Below, one piece after another: positions 47,520-56,554 of a DNA stretch of 64,000 bases. The stretch is from the NCBI GenBank assembly GCA_050043265.1, contig JBHJIR010000005.1, forward strand, positions 72,499 through 136,498, given 5' to 3'. The notes under the pieces were generated by a model that saw nothing but the letters and a program-made list of their open reading frames with translations, was not told where the DNA came from and did not search any database. The stretch is from Pelagibius sp050043265 (GTDB taxonomy: Bacteria > Pseudomonadota > Alphaproteobacteria > Kiloniellales > Kiloniellaceae). How positions within the stretch are numbered: position 1 is the stretch's first letter; each line of letters opens with the position of its first letter. The position numbers were made by a program, and so were the translations under genes.

Positions 47520-47867
47520 ATGACGGCAACGGCAGATACCCTGGAATTCTCGCTCACCGAACGGGCGGCCAAGCGGGTTGCCTACCTGATCGAACAGGAA
47601 GGCCAGAGCGGCCTGATGCTGCGCGTCGCGGTTTCCGGCGGCGGCTGCTCGGGCTTCCAGTACGGCTTTTCCTTCGACGACACCGTGAACCCGGACGACC
47701 GCACCTTCGAGCGCGACGGCGTGATGGCGGTGGTCGACGAGACCTCGCTGGAGCTGCTGGCCGGCTCCGAGGTCGATTTCGTCGAGGACCTCGGCGCCGC
47801 CGCCTTCAAGATCACCAATCCCAACGCGACCTCCTCCTGCGGCTGCGGCTCGTCCTTCGCTGTCTGA
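47520..47867 (+). CDS. erpA: iron-sulphur cluster insertion protein ErpA
   Basis: ErpA is an A-type carrier that delivers Fe-S clusters to apo-proteins. The 115-residue product has the HesB/IscA fold with the three conserved cysteines (SGGGCSGFQY and SSCGCGSSF). The extended DFVEDLGAAAFKITNPNA segment is also present. The dgt-erpA-xthA neighbourhood favours ErpA over IscA, since no isc or suf genes are near. It is preceded by a good promoter and a GGG-rich leader, and followed by xthA about 100 bases later. Confidence 0.92.
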   Translation: MTATADTLEFSLTERAAKRVAYLIEQEGQSGLMLRVAVSGGGCSGFQYGFSFDDTVNPDDRTFERDGVMAVVDETSLELLAGSEVDFVEDLGAAAFKITNPNATSSCGCGSSFAV

Positions 47868-47971
47868 TCCCGATCTGACGCCCCGATCTGACGCTTTGAC
47901 CGCTGGTGCGACTTGGCCTAAAGAAACTGGGCCATGAGAAACACCCTGCCGCCGCATAATGAGTCGCCGCG

Positions 47972-48766
47972 ATGACCCGCATCGCCACCTGGAACGTCAA
48001 CTCCGTCAAAGCCCGCCTGCCCAACGTGCTGGCCTGGCTGAAGTCGGCCCAGCCGGATGTCGTCCTGCTGCAGGAACTGAAGTGCATCGACGACAACTTC
48101 CCGCGCCTGGAGATCGAAGAACTCGGCTACACCGTCGCCGTCCACGGCCAGAAGTCCTATAACGGCGTCGCCATCCTGTCGAAGGCGCCGATGGAGGACG
48201 TCATGATCGGCCTGCCCGGCGACCAGTCGGACGAGCAGGCCCGCTACGTGGAAGCCACCATCAACGGCTTGCGTATCGCCACGATCTACCTGCCCAACGG
48301 CAATCCCATCAAGACCGAGAAGTTCACCTACAAGCTGGCCTGGATGGACCGCCTGATCCGCCACGCCGAAGGTCTGCTGGCCAGCGAGCAGCCGGTGGTG
48401 CTGGCCGGCGACTACAACGTCATCCCGCAGGACGAAGACGTCTACGACCCGCGCGCCTTCGCGACAGACGCCCTCACCCAGCCGGAGAGCCGCAGCCGCT
48501 TCCGCACCCTGCTGAACCTGGGCTTCACCGATGCCCTGCGGGCGCTGCACCGCGAGCCGCACCTCTACACCTTCTGGGACTACCAGGGCGGCGGCTGGCA
48601 GAACGACCACGGCCTGCGCATCGACCACTTCCTGCTGTCGCCCCAGGCCGCCGATCTGCTGGAAGCCTGCGACGTCGACCGCGGCCCGCGCGGCGAGCCC
48701 AAGGCCTCCGACCACACCCCGGTGGTCTGCCGCCTGAGGGACGTCCCCGGGCACGACATCCGCTAG
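47972..48766 (+). CDS. xthA: exodeoxyribonuclease III / AP endonuclease
   Basis: The enzyme cuts at abasic sites and removes 3' blocking groups in base-excision repair. The 264-residue protein starts with the family motif TWNVNSVKARLPN. The metal-binding Glu is in LLQELKCID, the NGNPI segment is present, and the catalytic Asp and His pairs are in GDYNVIP, RIDHFLLS and SDHTPV. Length and motifs are complete. The stop is TAG, and the rhomboid gene starts 5 bases later, so the two are probably co-transcribed. Confidence 0.95.
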   Translation: MTRIATWNVNSVKARLPNVLAWLKSAQPDVVLLQELKCIDDNFPRLEIEELGYTVAVHGQKSYNGVAILSKAPMEDVMIGLPGDQSDEQARYVEATINGLRIATIYLPNGNPIKTEKFTYKLAWMDRLIRHAEGLLASEQPVVLAGDYNVIPQDEDVYDPRAFATDALTQPESRSRFRTLLNLGFTDALRALHREPHLYTFWDYQGGGWQNDHGLRIDHFLLSPQAADLLEACDVDRGPRGEPKASDHTPVVCRLRDVPGHDIR

Positions 48767-48771
48767 GGCCG

Positions 48772-49560
48772 ATGCCCTTCATCCCGCTGCACGACACCAC
48801 GCCGCGCTATCTGATCGCGCGGCCCTGGGCCACCTGGGCGCTGATCGCCGCCTGCGCGCTGATCTATCTTGGGCAGATCATGCTCGGCGACCGGGGCAAC
48901 CTGCGGCTGGTCTACGGCCTGGGCACCATCCCGGCCTCGCTGACCGGTACCGCCGAACTGCCGCCGGAACTGGCGCTGGTCTCCCCCTGGCTCACCCTGG
49001 TGTCCTACCAGTTCCTGCACGGCGGCTTCATGCACCTGGCCGGCAACATGCTGTTCCTCTGGGTGTTCGGCGACAATATCGAGGATGCCATGGGCCATGG
49101 CCGCTTCCTCGTCTTCTATCTGGTCTGCGGCGCCTTGGCCGCCCTCACCCAGGTCGCCCTCCATACCGGCAGCACCACGCCGCTGATCGGTGCCAGCGGG
49201 GCGATCTCCGGCGTGCTCGGCGCCTACCTGATCCTGCATCCCAAGGCGCGGGTGCTGGTGCCGATCGTCTTCATCCCGCTCTACCTGCCGGCCTGGCTGC
49301 TGCTGATCTTCTGGTTCGGCTTCCAGTTCTTCTCCGCCACCGCGGGTCCCTCGGCCAGCAACGTGGCCTGGTGGGCCCACATCGGCGGCTTCATCGCGGG
49401 CGTCGTGCTCATCTTCGTCTTCCGCTACAAGGCGGTGCCGCTGTTCGGCCTGGGCGATCCGCCGGGCGGCGTGACGCTACGGCGCGGCCGGATGTGGGCT
49501 GGCCGCGCCTGGCGGGCCCGCGACGAGAGCACCCCGGACCGCAAGGGCCCCTGGGACTGA
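48772..49560 (+). CDS. rhomboid family intramembrane serine protease
   Basis: The 262-residue protein has six or seven membrane helices. The catalytic Ser is in GASGAISGVLGAY, the catalytic His in WAHIGGFIAG, and the HGGFMHLAGNMLFLWVFGDN segment of the oxyanion region is present. It should cut membrane-spanning substrates in the inner membrane. The substrate is unknown. A basic C-terminal tail extends about 40 residues into the cytoplasm. It is coupled to xthA upstream and converges with the MFS gene, whose end is 24 bases away. Confidence 0.92.
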   Translation: MPFIPLHDTTPRYLIARPWATWALIAACALIYLGQIMLGDRGNLRLVYGLGTIPASLTGTAELPPELALVSPWLTLVSYQFLHGGFMHLAGNMLFLWVFGDNIEDAMGHGRFLVFYLVCGALAALTQVALHTGSTTPLIGASGAISGVLGAYLILHPKARVLVPIVFIPLYLPAWLLLIFWFGFQFFSATAGPSASNVAWWAHIGGFIAGVVLIFVFRYKAVPLFGLGDPPGGVTLRRGRMWAGRAWRARDESTPDRKGPWD

Positions 49561-49584
49561 ACCGCCCTCACAGCGCCTTCGGGC

Positions 49585-50772
49585 TCACAGCGCTTTCGGC
49601 AGGTAGCGCGCGTACCAGGCGCTGATCAGCAGCAGCAGACCCAGCACCACGAAAACCGCCGGCAGCGGCGCCACCGTCAGCACCGCCGCGTAGGCCGCGG
49701 CGGGCAGCAGCTGCGACGCCTCGATGTAGGTGCGAAAGACCGAGGTCATCTCCGAGCGTTCATAGGCGTGCACCGCGCGCAGGAAGGGGATGTTGCCCAG
49801 GGCGTCGAGCGCGGTCGCCCCGATGGCGGCGAAGACGAAAAGACCGGCGGTGATCCAGGGGGTGGGCTGCAGCAGGCCGGCGACGATCGAGGTCAGGCCG
49901 GTCAGCACTGCCGCCCAGATGATGATGCGGCGAATGCCGTGGCGCCGGCCGAGCTTGCCGCCCAGCGGCGCGAAGAACAGCAGCCCCTGCCCTGCCGACA
50001 GCATCACCGCGACGATGACCTCGTCGCCGTTCTGCTGGACGATGTAGAGCGGCGGGTAGACGAAAAAGGTGGTCCAGAAGGCGCTGCGCCCGAACGGAAT
50101 GATCCAGGCCAGGCGCAGGCGCGGCTGGCTGAGATAGCGGCGGATGTTGTTCCATGGCATCGGCGGTCGCTGCCTGGCCGGCGCCACCGTCGGGTTGTCC
50201 TTGATGCGCAGATACCAGAAATAGGCCAGCGCCGAGAGGGCGAAAGCCGCGCTGACCAGGCAGACCGGCAGCAGGCCGAACTGCTTGTAGCAGAAGATGC
50301 CCAGCCCCGGCCCGACGAACCACGAGATGCCGAGAAAGGCGAGGCGCAGCGGCTCGCTGGCGACGAAGTCCTTCCGACGGATGTAATCGAGGATGTAGAG
50401 GTTCAGCGCGATGTTCACGCAGACCACCGCCAGGCTGCGGACCTGCAGCGCGGTGACGAAGGGCCAGATCTGCGATTGCACCATCAGCAGCGGCGCGATG
50501 ACCATGCACAGGGTGCCGGCGGAAAAGATCCACTTGCGGCGCACCCTCAACAGCACCAGCGGCACCATGAAGCTGGTGGCGAAGGCGACGATACCGACGC
50601 CCGCATAGACCAGGCTGATGGTGCGGGCTTCCACGAGCAGGGCGTGGGCTTCCAGCGGAATGACCCCGGCGATGAGGGCACGGGAGAAAGCCTCCACTGC
50701 CGACAGGATCGCAAACTCCCGCGCGCCCGGCCGGTCGACCACGCGCAACCACATCGGAAATCGGATTTCCAC
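49585..50772 (-). CDS. MFS family transporter
   Basis: The 395-residue protein has about twelve membrane helices in two halves, with a basic central loop (ARQRPPMPWNNIRRYLSQ). This is the usual major-facilitator layout. No substrate-specific motif is recognisable, and there is no adjacent regulator or pathway gene. A conserved-looking GGKLGRRHGIRRI loop stands between two helices of the second half, like the MFS loop 2-3/8-9 motif. It could export drugs or import a metabolite. Confidence 0.8.
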   Translation of the reverse strand: MEIRFPMWLRVVDRPGAREFAILSAVEAFSRALIAGVIPLEAHALLVEARTISLVYAGVGIVAFATSFMVPLVLLRVRRKWIFSAGTLCMVIAPLLMVQSQIWPFVTALQVRSLAVVCVNIALNLYILDYIRRKDFVASEPLRLAFLGISWFVGPGLGIFCYKQFGLLPVCLVSAAFALSALAYFWYLRIKDNPTVAPARQRPPMPWNNIRRYLSQPRLRLAWIIPFGRSAFWTTFFVYPPLYIVQQNGDEVIVAVMLSAGQGLLFFAPLGGKLGRRHGIRRIIIWAAVLTGLTSIVAGLLQPTPWITAGLFVFAAIGATALDALGNIPFLRAVHAYERSEMTSVFRTYIEASQLLPAAAYAAVLTVAPLPAVFVVLGLLLLISAWYARYLPKAL

Positions 50773-50908
50773 GCAAGAACCCCAAGCTGCTGAAACCGCG
50801 GGCCGGCAGCGGCCAGCGCCTTACCTTGTCACTGATAGTCCGATTTGCCGGCGCTTGGCCAGCGGTCAAAGCCAGCGGTCAAAGAGTATCTCTTTGCCCT
50901 TTAAAAGG

Positions 50909-50995
50909 CTGTCGGCCCGGGGCTTGTCCCCGGGACCCAATGCCCTCTCCATCCGCTAACGCCAAGGGGTCCCGGCAACAAGTGCCGGGACGACA
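50909..50995. repeat. intergenic inverted repeat, family A copy 2
   Basis: The right end (GGTCCCGGCAACAAGTGCCG, then GGACGACAT) matches the copy at 14397-14500 at all but one of about 29 bases. The left end, CTGTCGGCCCGGGGCTTGTC, is of the same type as the copy at 22591. It lies between the MFS gene and the PilZ gene. Confidence 0.7.
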
Positions 50996-51036
50996 TTTGT
51001 GGGTGGCACGGGCCTCGTCGGAATGAGGAATTAAGG

Positions 51037-51651
51037 TCAGGCCGAGACTTTGATGGCCGGCAGGAGGTCGCCCAGTACCCGCGCGACCTCGGCCGGCGGC
51101 TGCTTGAACTGCAGGCCAACGACGCGGCCGCGCTGCCAGACCACGGTGGCGGACAGGCCTTCGAAGCGGTCGCCCAGCAGGGTGACGCCCCCGGCGCAGT
51201 CGCGTTCCTGGCTCACCGCCACCTTGGCACCGCCCAGCGACATGTTGAGGATGGTGCATTCCATCTCGCCGTGGCCGCAGGCCAGGGTACCGGGCCACAG
51301 CACGGAGCGGCGCAGATAGCGGCGTTGCCCTTCGGCATCGCCGAGGTTGGCGAGGACTTCCTGGAACACGGCGTCCAGCGTCTCGGGGTCGCCGAGGAAT
51401 TGCAGATCGGCATAGTCGCCGTCCGCGTCGAGAACGCGGCAGGCCAACTGCCCGAAGTCGCGGATCGACAGGAAGAGGTTGCGTTCGCCGCCCGGCATCG
51501 CGACGGGCCCGCCCGGCAGGCGCACCTGCGCGCCGCGGCGCGACAGCGTCACGATTTCGCAGTCGACGATGCCGTCCGGGCCCTGCAGGTGACCCGGCTG
51601 GTTCACCGCAATCTGCTGCTCGATAAAACCTGCGTCGGCTGTCGCACCCAT
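51037..51651 (-). CDS. PilZ-domain protein
   Basis: The 204-residue soluble protein has a C-terminal PilZ-like domain (about 108-200: RRYLRRSVLWPGTLACG; CTILNMSLGGAKVAVS). RRxxR and (D/N)xSxxG are the residues that bind cyclic di-GMP. An N-terminal half with a weaker similar pattern (CEIVTLSRRGAQVRLP) suggests a degenerate first PilZ domain. It probably transmits c-di-GMP signals, but its output is unknown. The open frame upstream of 51651 is Pro/Arg-rich and not included. Confidence 0.82.
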   Translation of the reverse strand: MGATADAGFIEQQIAVNQPGHLQGPDGIVDCEIVTLSRRGAQVRLPGGPVAMPGGERNLFLSIRDFGQLACRVLDADGDYADLQFLGDPETLDAVFQEVLANLGDAEGQRRYLRRSVLWPGTLACGHGEMECTILNMSLGGAKVAVSQERDCAGGVTLLGDRFEGLSATVVWQRGRVVGLQFKQPPAEVARVLGDLLPAIKVSA

Positions 51652-51833
51652 CTGCCCCACCGTCCTCTGAACGGGCCCCCGCCCGCTTCCTTGCCGCCGC
51701 ACGCAACTCCGCGGCCGGAAAAACAATCCGCAGGAGAAGTATTGCGCCTGTCTGTTAACAAGTGGCGAAGAGCGCAAATCGACGAAAAGGCCGGGAAACC
51801 GGTCCAGCGCCCTGATTTCCAGGGCTTTTGGCG

Positions 51834-53348
51834 CTATTCGGCGGCGATCGGCGCGAACACGGGACCGCCCGGCATGATGCGCAGGCCGGCCCGCAGGTGC
51901 CGGAACGGCAGGTCGCGGTTGTCCAGCACCACCGGGCCCGGCGCCACCACCACCAGCACCGCCTCGGCGATCGGCTGGAAATCGGCCCGGAAGTGAACCG
52001 AGGATTTCAGCGCCAGGATCTTCTGGTCGGCGGGTTCGATGCCCAGGTGGCGCAGCATCGCCTGGTCGGCCAGTTGCACCTTGGCCGAGGCGACCGCCAC
52101 CCGGACGCCGTCCTTTTCCAGCAAGGCCGTCGGGCCCAGCTTCATGTGGGCGCCCTTGTAGAACGGCCCGGTGCCAGTGCACTGGCCGTCGCCCAGGCGC
52201 AGCACCTTGAAGGTCGCTTCCAGCGGCGCGTCGCCCGGTACCTTGGAATGGCCGCCGAGGGCAACGGTGATCTCCGCCCCCTCGCCCGCCGCATGGGCGG
52301 CCTTGGCCGCCGCCGGATCGTAGAGGTTGGCCAGCACGGCGCCCACGGCCCCCTCGGAGATCAGCGCGCGCAGCAGGCCGGTGGTGTCGGAGTTGCCGCC
52401 GCCGCCGGGATTGTCCTGGGCATCAGCCAGCACCACCGGCTTGTCGCTGTGGGCGGCAATGCGCATCGCCTCGCGCACCGCTTCCGTGGGCTGCAGGGCC
52501 TCCAGCGCGAAAGCCGACTCGCGCTCCAGAGCGGCCTCGAAGAGGTTGTCGGCAGCCTTGTCGGCGGCCGCCTGGGAGGTGGCGTAGGCGACCAGCGAGG
52601 CGCCGGCACCGTCGAAATCGGCCGGGCAGAAGCCGCAGGCGAAGGAGATGCCGGTGACGCCCGGCTCCTGCGCCAGCAGCTTCACCTCGCGGTAGACCTC
52701 CTTGGCCGGTCCCTCGTAGGTGCAGCCGCTGGTCAGCGGGATCATGAAGGGCATCTGGCGGTACGCCTTGAAGCGCCCACCCGCGCCCTTCAGCAGGGCA
52801 TCGAGCTGCACCGCCACGCGGCGGCCCGTCGCCGCCATGTCGACATGCGGATAGGTGCGGTAGATATCCAGGTAGTCCGACAGCTCGACCATCGCCGGGG
52901 TCACGTTGGCGTGCAGGTCCAGGCTGACGGCGATCGGCAGGTCGGGGCCGACCAGATCGCGCACCCGGCGCAGCAGCTCGCCCTCGCCGTCGTCGACATG
53001 CTCGGCCACCATGGCGCCGTGCAGGTCCAGGTAGACGGCGTCGAGATCCTTCATCCCGGCGAGGTCTTCCAGCAGCATCGCCGCCACCCGCTCGTAGGCG
53101 TCCTCGGTCACCTGGGCCGACGGCGTCGCGTTGGTCCAGGCCAGCGGCAGCAACTCGTGGCCCTGGGCCTGGGCCGCCTCGACATAGCCGGCGACCGGAA
53201 TGTTGATGCCCGCGATCGCATCGAACAGCGCCGCGCCGCGGGTCAGCCCCGGCCAGGCGCCGGGCTTCAGGAACTCGTCAAAGGTCGCCTTCGACGGCGC
53301 GAAGGTATTGGTCTCGTGCTGGAAACCGCCGAAGGCGATGCGTGCCAT
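51834..53348 (-). CDS. M81 family metallopeptidase (MlrC-like)
   Basis: The 504-residue protein starts with the family signature ARIAFGGFQHETNTFAPS. It has the M81 N-terminal domain (metal site region DLHGAMVAEHVDDGEGELL and SLDLHANVT) and the MlrC C-terminal domain (VLADAQDNPGGGGNSDTT). The namesake degrades linearised microcystin, but most members are thought to cleave other small peptides or amides. It is preceded by ilvD with an 11-base gap on the same strand, so the two form an operon, and a link to amino-acid or acid metabolism is conceivable. Confidence 0.9.
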   Translation of the reverse strand: MARIAFGGFQHETNTFAPSKATFDEFLKPGAWPGLTRGAALFDAIAGINIPVAGYVEAAQAQGHELLPLAWTNATPSAQVTEDAYERVAAMLLEDLAGMKDLDAVYLDLHGAMVAEHVDDGEGELLRRVRDLVGPDLPIAVSLDLHANVTPAMVELSDYLDIYRTYPHVDMAATGRRVAVQLDALLKGAGGRFKAYRQMPFMIPLTSGCTYEGPAKEVYREVKLLAQEPGVTGISFACGFCPADFDGAGASLVAYATSQAAADKAADNLFEAALERESAFALEALQPTEAVREAMRIAAHSDKPVVLADAQDNPGGGGNSDTTGLLRALISEGAVGAVLANLYDPAAAKAAHAAGEGAEITVALGGHSKVPGDAPLEATFKVLRLGDGQCTGTGPFYKGAHMKLGPTALLEKDGVRVAVASAKVQLADQAMLRHLGIEPADQKILALKSSVHFRADFQPIAEAVLVVVAPGPVVLDNRDLPFRHLRAGLRIMPGGPVFAPIAAE

Positions 53349-53359
53349 GGTGTCGGCCC

Positions 53360-55099
53360 TTAGATATCCGCGTAGACGTGGGTTTCTTCCTTGGCACCCG
53401 GATGGGTGACGGCGCCGAGGTAGGCCGGGCCGACCGTCGCGGCATAACGCCAGATGGCGCCGGACTGGTAGTCGTGCTTGCGCGGCTGCCACGTCTCGCG
53501 GCGCTTGGCGAGTTCCTCGTCGGAGAGCTCGACCTCGATGGTGCCCTTCACGGCGTCGATGGCGATGATGTCGCCGTCCTGCAGCAGGCCGATGGGCCCG
53601 CCCACCGCCGCCTCGGGGCCGACGTGGCCGATGCAGAAGCCGCGCGTCGCGCCGGAGAAGCGCCCGTCGGTGATCAGTGCCACCTTGTCGCCCATGCCCT
53701 GGCCATAGATCGCCGAGGTGGTGGAGAGCATCTCGCGCATGCCCGGGCCGCCCTTGGGGCCCTCGTAGCGGATGACGATTACCTCGCCCTCCTTGTAGTC
53801 GCGCTTGTCGACCGCTTCGAAGGCATCCTCCTCGCAGTCGAACACCCGGGCGGGGCCGCGGAACTGCTGCTTCTTCATGCCGGCCACCTTCACGATGGCG
53901 CCTTCGGTCGCCAGGTTGCCGCGCAGGCCGACGACGCCGCCGGTCGGCGTGATCGGGTCGGCGCAGGACCGCACCACGTCCTGCTCCGTTGGCAGCACGA
54001 CACCGGCCAGACTTTCCTCGATGGTCTGGCCGGTCACGGTCATGCAGTCGCCGTGCAGGAAGCCGCCATCCAGCAGGGCGCGCAGGATGATCTGCACGCC
54101 ACCGACCTCGAAGAGGTCCTTGGCGACGTAGCGCCCGCCGGGCTTCAGGTCGGCGATGTAGGGGGTCGAGCGGAAGATCTCGGTGACAGCCTCGAGGTCG
54201 AAGTCGATGCCGGCCTCGTGGGCGATGGCCGGCAGGTGCAGGCCGGCGTTGGTCGAGCCGCCGGAGCAGGCGACGACGCGGGCGGCATTTTCCAGCGACT
54301 TGCGCGTCACGATATCGCGCGGCCGGATGCCCAGCGCCAGCGCCTTCATCACCGCGTGGCCCGAGGCCTCGGCGTAGGCGTCGCGCGACTCATAAGGCGC
54401 CGGGGCGCCGGCCGAGCCGGGCAGCGCCAGGCCGATGGCCTCCGACACGCAGGCCATGGTGTTGGCGGTGAACTGGCCGCCGCAGGACCCGGCCGAGGGA
54501 CAGGCCGCGCATTCGACGGCATGGAGTTCATCGTCGCTCATGTTGCCGGCCGAGTGAGCGCCGACCGCCTCGAAGACGTCCTGCACGGTGATGTCCTTGC
54601 CGTGCAGGCGGCCCGGCAGGAAGGAGCCGCCGTACATGAACACCGAAGGTACGTTCAGGCGCACCATGGCCATCATCATGCCGGGCAGCGACTTGTCGCA
54701 GCCGGCCAGGCCGACCAGGGCGTCGTAGCAGTGGCCGCGCATGGTCAGCTCGACGGAATCGGCGATGAGGTCGCGGCTGACCAGGGACGACTTCATGCCC
54801 TGGTGGCCCATGGCGATGCCGTCGGTGACGGTGATGGTGCAGAATTCGCGGGGGGTGCCGGCGGCGGCCTTCACGCCGCGCTTGACCGACTGGGCCTGGC
54901 GCGACAGCGAGATGTTGCAGGGTGCCGCCTCGTTCCAGCAGGTCGCCACGCCGATGAAGGGCTGGGCAATCTCCTCCTCCGTCCTGCCCATCGCGTAGTA
55001 GTCCGCGCGATGGGGCGCGCTCTCCGGGCCGACCGAGACGTAGCGGCTCGGCAGCTTGGATTTGTCGAAGGTCGGCTTGGACTTGGAATCGAGTGGCAT
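53360..55099 (-). CDS. ilvD: dihydroxy-acid dehydratase (IlvD/Edd family)
   Basis: The 579-residue protein dehydrates dihydroxy acids, as in valine, leucine and isoleucine synthesis. Its Fe-S ligand cysteines are in ATCWNEAAPCN, LAGCDKSLPG and AGSCGGQFTANTM. The sequence style (PCNISLSRQAQSVKRG; GHQGMKSSLVSRDLIADSVE) places it in the shorter IlvD subgroup. The C-terminal swivelling domain ends RPxxY-free, with YLGAVTHPGAKEE. Co-location with the M81 gene rather than other ilv genes leaves a small chance of a sugar-acid substrate. Confidence 0.92.
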   Translation of the reverse strand: MPLDSKSKPTFDKSKLPSRYVSVGPESAPHRADYYAMGRTEEEIAQPFIGVATCWNEAAPCNISLSRQAQSVKRGVKAAAGTPREFCTITVTDGIAMGHQGMKSSLVSRDLIADSVELTMRGHCYDALVGLAGCDKSLPGMMMAMVRLNVPSVFMYGGSFLPGRLHGKDITVQDVFEAVGAHSAGNMSDDELHAVECAACPSAGSCGGQFTANTMACVSEAIGLALPGSAGAPAPYESRDAYAEASGHAVMKALALGIRPRDIVTRKSLENAARVVACSGGSTNAGLHLPAIAHEAGIDFDLEAVTEIFRSTPYIADLKPGGRYVAKDLFEVGGVQIILRALLDGGFLHGDCMTVTGQTIEESLAGVVLPTEQDVVRSCADPITPTGGVVGLRGNLATEGAIVKVAGMKKQQFRGPARVFDCEEDAFEAVDKRDYKEGEVIVIRYEGPKGGPGMREMLSTTSAIYGQGMGDKVALITDGRFSGATRGFCIGHVGPEAAVGGPIGLLQDGDIIAIDAVKGTIEVELSDEELAKRRETWQPRKHDYQSGAIWRYAATVGPAYLGAVTHPGAKEETHVYADI

Positions 55100-55412
55100 G
55101 TTTGGACGCTCCCGCTTTGATCCCGCTAGAATTTTTGGGTGTTTTTGCTGATTTAGCGCGGAGGATAACTGGCGCGAGGGGGCGCCACCACCGCGAAATG
55201 CGAATGCCGCTATGCGCCCTGTGGGAAGCAGGGCGGCAGCCCCCGGAACGGCGAAGGAGGCTGCTGAGCCGCCGCAGATTGACCTCGTGGTTCGAGACGC
55301 CCACTGCGCGGGCTCCTCACCATGAGGTCAATCTATTCAAGAGCTCCAGCCAGCCTCATCCTGAGGAGGCGGCAAAGCCGCCGTCTCGAAGGACGAGGCT
55401 GGCGCCCGGGTG
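55100..55412. other. intergenic region between bioY and ilvD
   Basis: About 310 bases without a gene. The part next to ilvD (55100-55278) should contain its promoter, but I see no clear -35/-10 pair and no leader peptide for branched-chain attenuation. The part next to bioY (55279-55399) is the family B inverted repeat listed separately. Confidence 0.5.
55279..55399. repeat. intergenic inverted repeat, family B copy 2
   Basis: This copy shares TTGACCTCGTGGTTCGAGAC, then CATGAGGTCAA, and the right arm CCTCATCCTGAGGAGGC with CCGTCTCGAAGGACGAGG with the copy at 29644. The arms pair with each other over about 45 bases. It directly follows the 3' end of bioY. Confidence 0.75.
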
Positions 55413-56027
55413 CTAGCGACGCTTGGACAGCGCCTTCCAGGCCAGCGGCAGGACGGCGGCGGCAAGGCCGACCTTGAAGACCGCACCCCAGAGGAAGGGA
55501 TAGAGGCCGAACTGCAAGGCCTTCTCGGCGCCGATCAGGGTGGTGAGGTAGGCAACGCCGAGGCCCAGGATGATGCCGGTGCCCAGCGCCATGGCCGCCA
55601 GGGTCCTGACGACGCCACGGTCCCAGCCGCGCTCGGCCAGCCAGCCGACGACGACGGCGGCGACCAGGAAGCCCAGCAGGTAGCCGCCGGTCGGACCGGC
55701 CATGTAGGCGAGACCGAGGCCCTTTTCCGGGGTGCCGGCGAAAATCGGCAGCCCCAGGGCGCCCTGGGCCAGGTACAGCGCAACGGTGGCACCGCCCAGG
55801 CGCCAGCCGTAGGCCATGCCGATGACCAGCACGGCGAAGGTCTGCATGGTGATCGGCACCGGGTAGAACGGCACCTGGACCTTGGCCGAGGCGTAGAGCA
55901 GCAACGAGCCGACCACCGCCAGCAAGGTTGCCCGGACCGGGCCGCTCATCTCCGCCAGGCGGCCCTGGCTCGGCCACAGCGTCGCCGCCAGGGTGTCGTG
56001 GCGCGCCTGCAGATCGATCGTCGTCAT
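55413..56027 (-). CDS. bioY: biotin transporter BioY
   Basis: BioY is the substrate-binding membrane protein of the ECF-type biotin importer. The 204-residue product has six membrane helices. It shows the family segments VPFYPVPITMQTFAVLV, LAQGALGLPIFAGTPEKG and MAGPTGGYLLGFLVAAVVVG. No bioM or bioN genes follow, so it may work alone or with ECF units encoded elsewhere. No biotin-repressor site was recognised upstream. The next gene upstream is the DUF6314 protein, 48 bases away. Confidence 0.93.
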   Translation of the reverse strand: MTTIDLQARHDTLAATLWPSQGRLAEMSGPVRATLLAVVGSLLLYASAKVQVPFYPVPITMQTFAVLVIGMAYGWRLGGATVALYLAQGALGLPIFAGTPEKGLGLAYMAGPTGGYLLGFLVAAVVVGWLAERGWDRGVVRTLAAMALGTGIILGLGVAYLTTLIGAEKALQFGLYPFLWGAVFKVGLAAAVLPLAWKALSKRR

Positions 56028-56075
56028 CTTATGCCGTCCCCTAAATCTTGGTTCACGCGAATTTCGAACCCCATC

Positions 56076-56537
56076 TTACAGCCCCCGGCGATAGGTGCTG
56101 TCAAGTGTCAGGTCCTTGCGCGGGCCGGCCACCGTCCAGACCACACGCCAGGTATCGGCGTCCAGCACGGTGAACGCGCCCTCGTAGCGGTCTGGATCGC
56201 AGAGGTGCGTACAGCGCCAGGCGCCGCCCGACAGGTCCAGGTCGTGGAAGTAACGCCCATCGCGAAAGTGGACGCTCGCGCGCTGCGGCGCGGGAAAGGC
56301 GTAGCGGTAGGACTGCAGCGCCGGGCCCTCGTGCACCGGATCGGCTGGCCCGCCGATCACCAGACGGCCCGCCTCGCGGTACTGCAAATCCGCGCCGTCC
56401 GCGCTGAAGACCGCCGCGCCGGTCAGCCGGCCCTGCTGGTCGGCGTGGCGGTCGTCGCGCCGCCGCTTGAGCTCCCACTGACCTTCAAGAAAACCCTTCA
56501 AATCACTGATTTGTAGAATATTTCCAAGGCCATCCAC
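56076..56537 (-). CDS. DUF6314 family protein
   Basis: The 153-residue soluble protein starts at a GTG behind a GGAG site. It has a lipocalin-like pattern of alternating strands with conserved segments. These are LKGFLEGQWELKR near the start, LQYREAGRLVIGG, FRDGRYFHDLDLSGG, HLCDPDRYEGAF and a final WTVAGPRKDLTLDSTYRR. This matches DUF6314, whose function is unknown. The small beta-barrel fold would suit binding of a small molecule, but that is inference. It lies between bioY and valS on the same strand. Confidence 0.8.
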   Translation of the reverse strand: MDGLGNILQISDLKGFLEGQWELKRRRDDRHADQQGRLTGAAVFSADGADLQYREAGRLVIGGPADPVHEGPALQSYRYAFPAPQRASVHFRDGRYFHDLDLSGGAWRCTHLCDPDRYEGAFTVLDADTWRVVWTVAGPRKDLTLDSTYRRGL

Positions 56538-56554
56538 CGTAGTTCTCCACCGGC

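Noticed and set aside
56028..56075. Biotin operator or riboswitch before bioY
   Set aside because: The 48-base gap is too short for a riboswitch, and no inverted repeat is seen.
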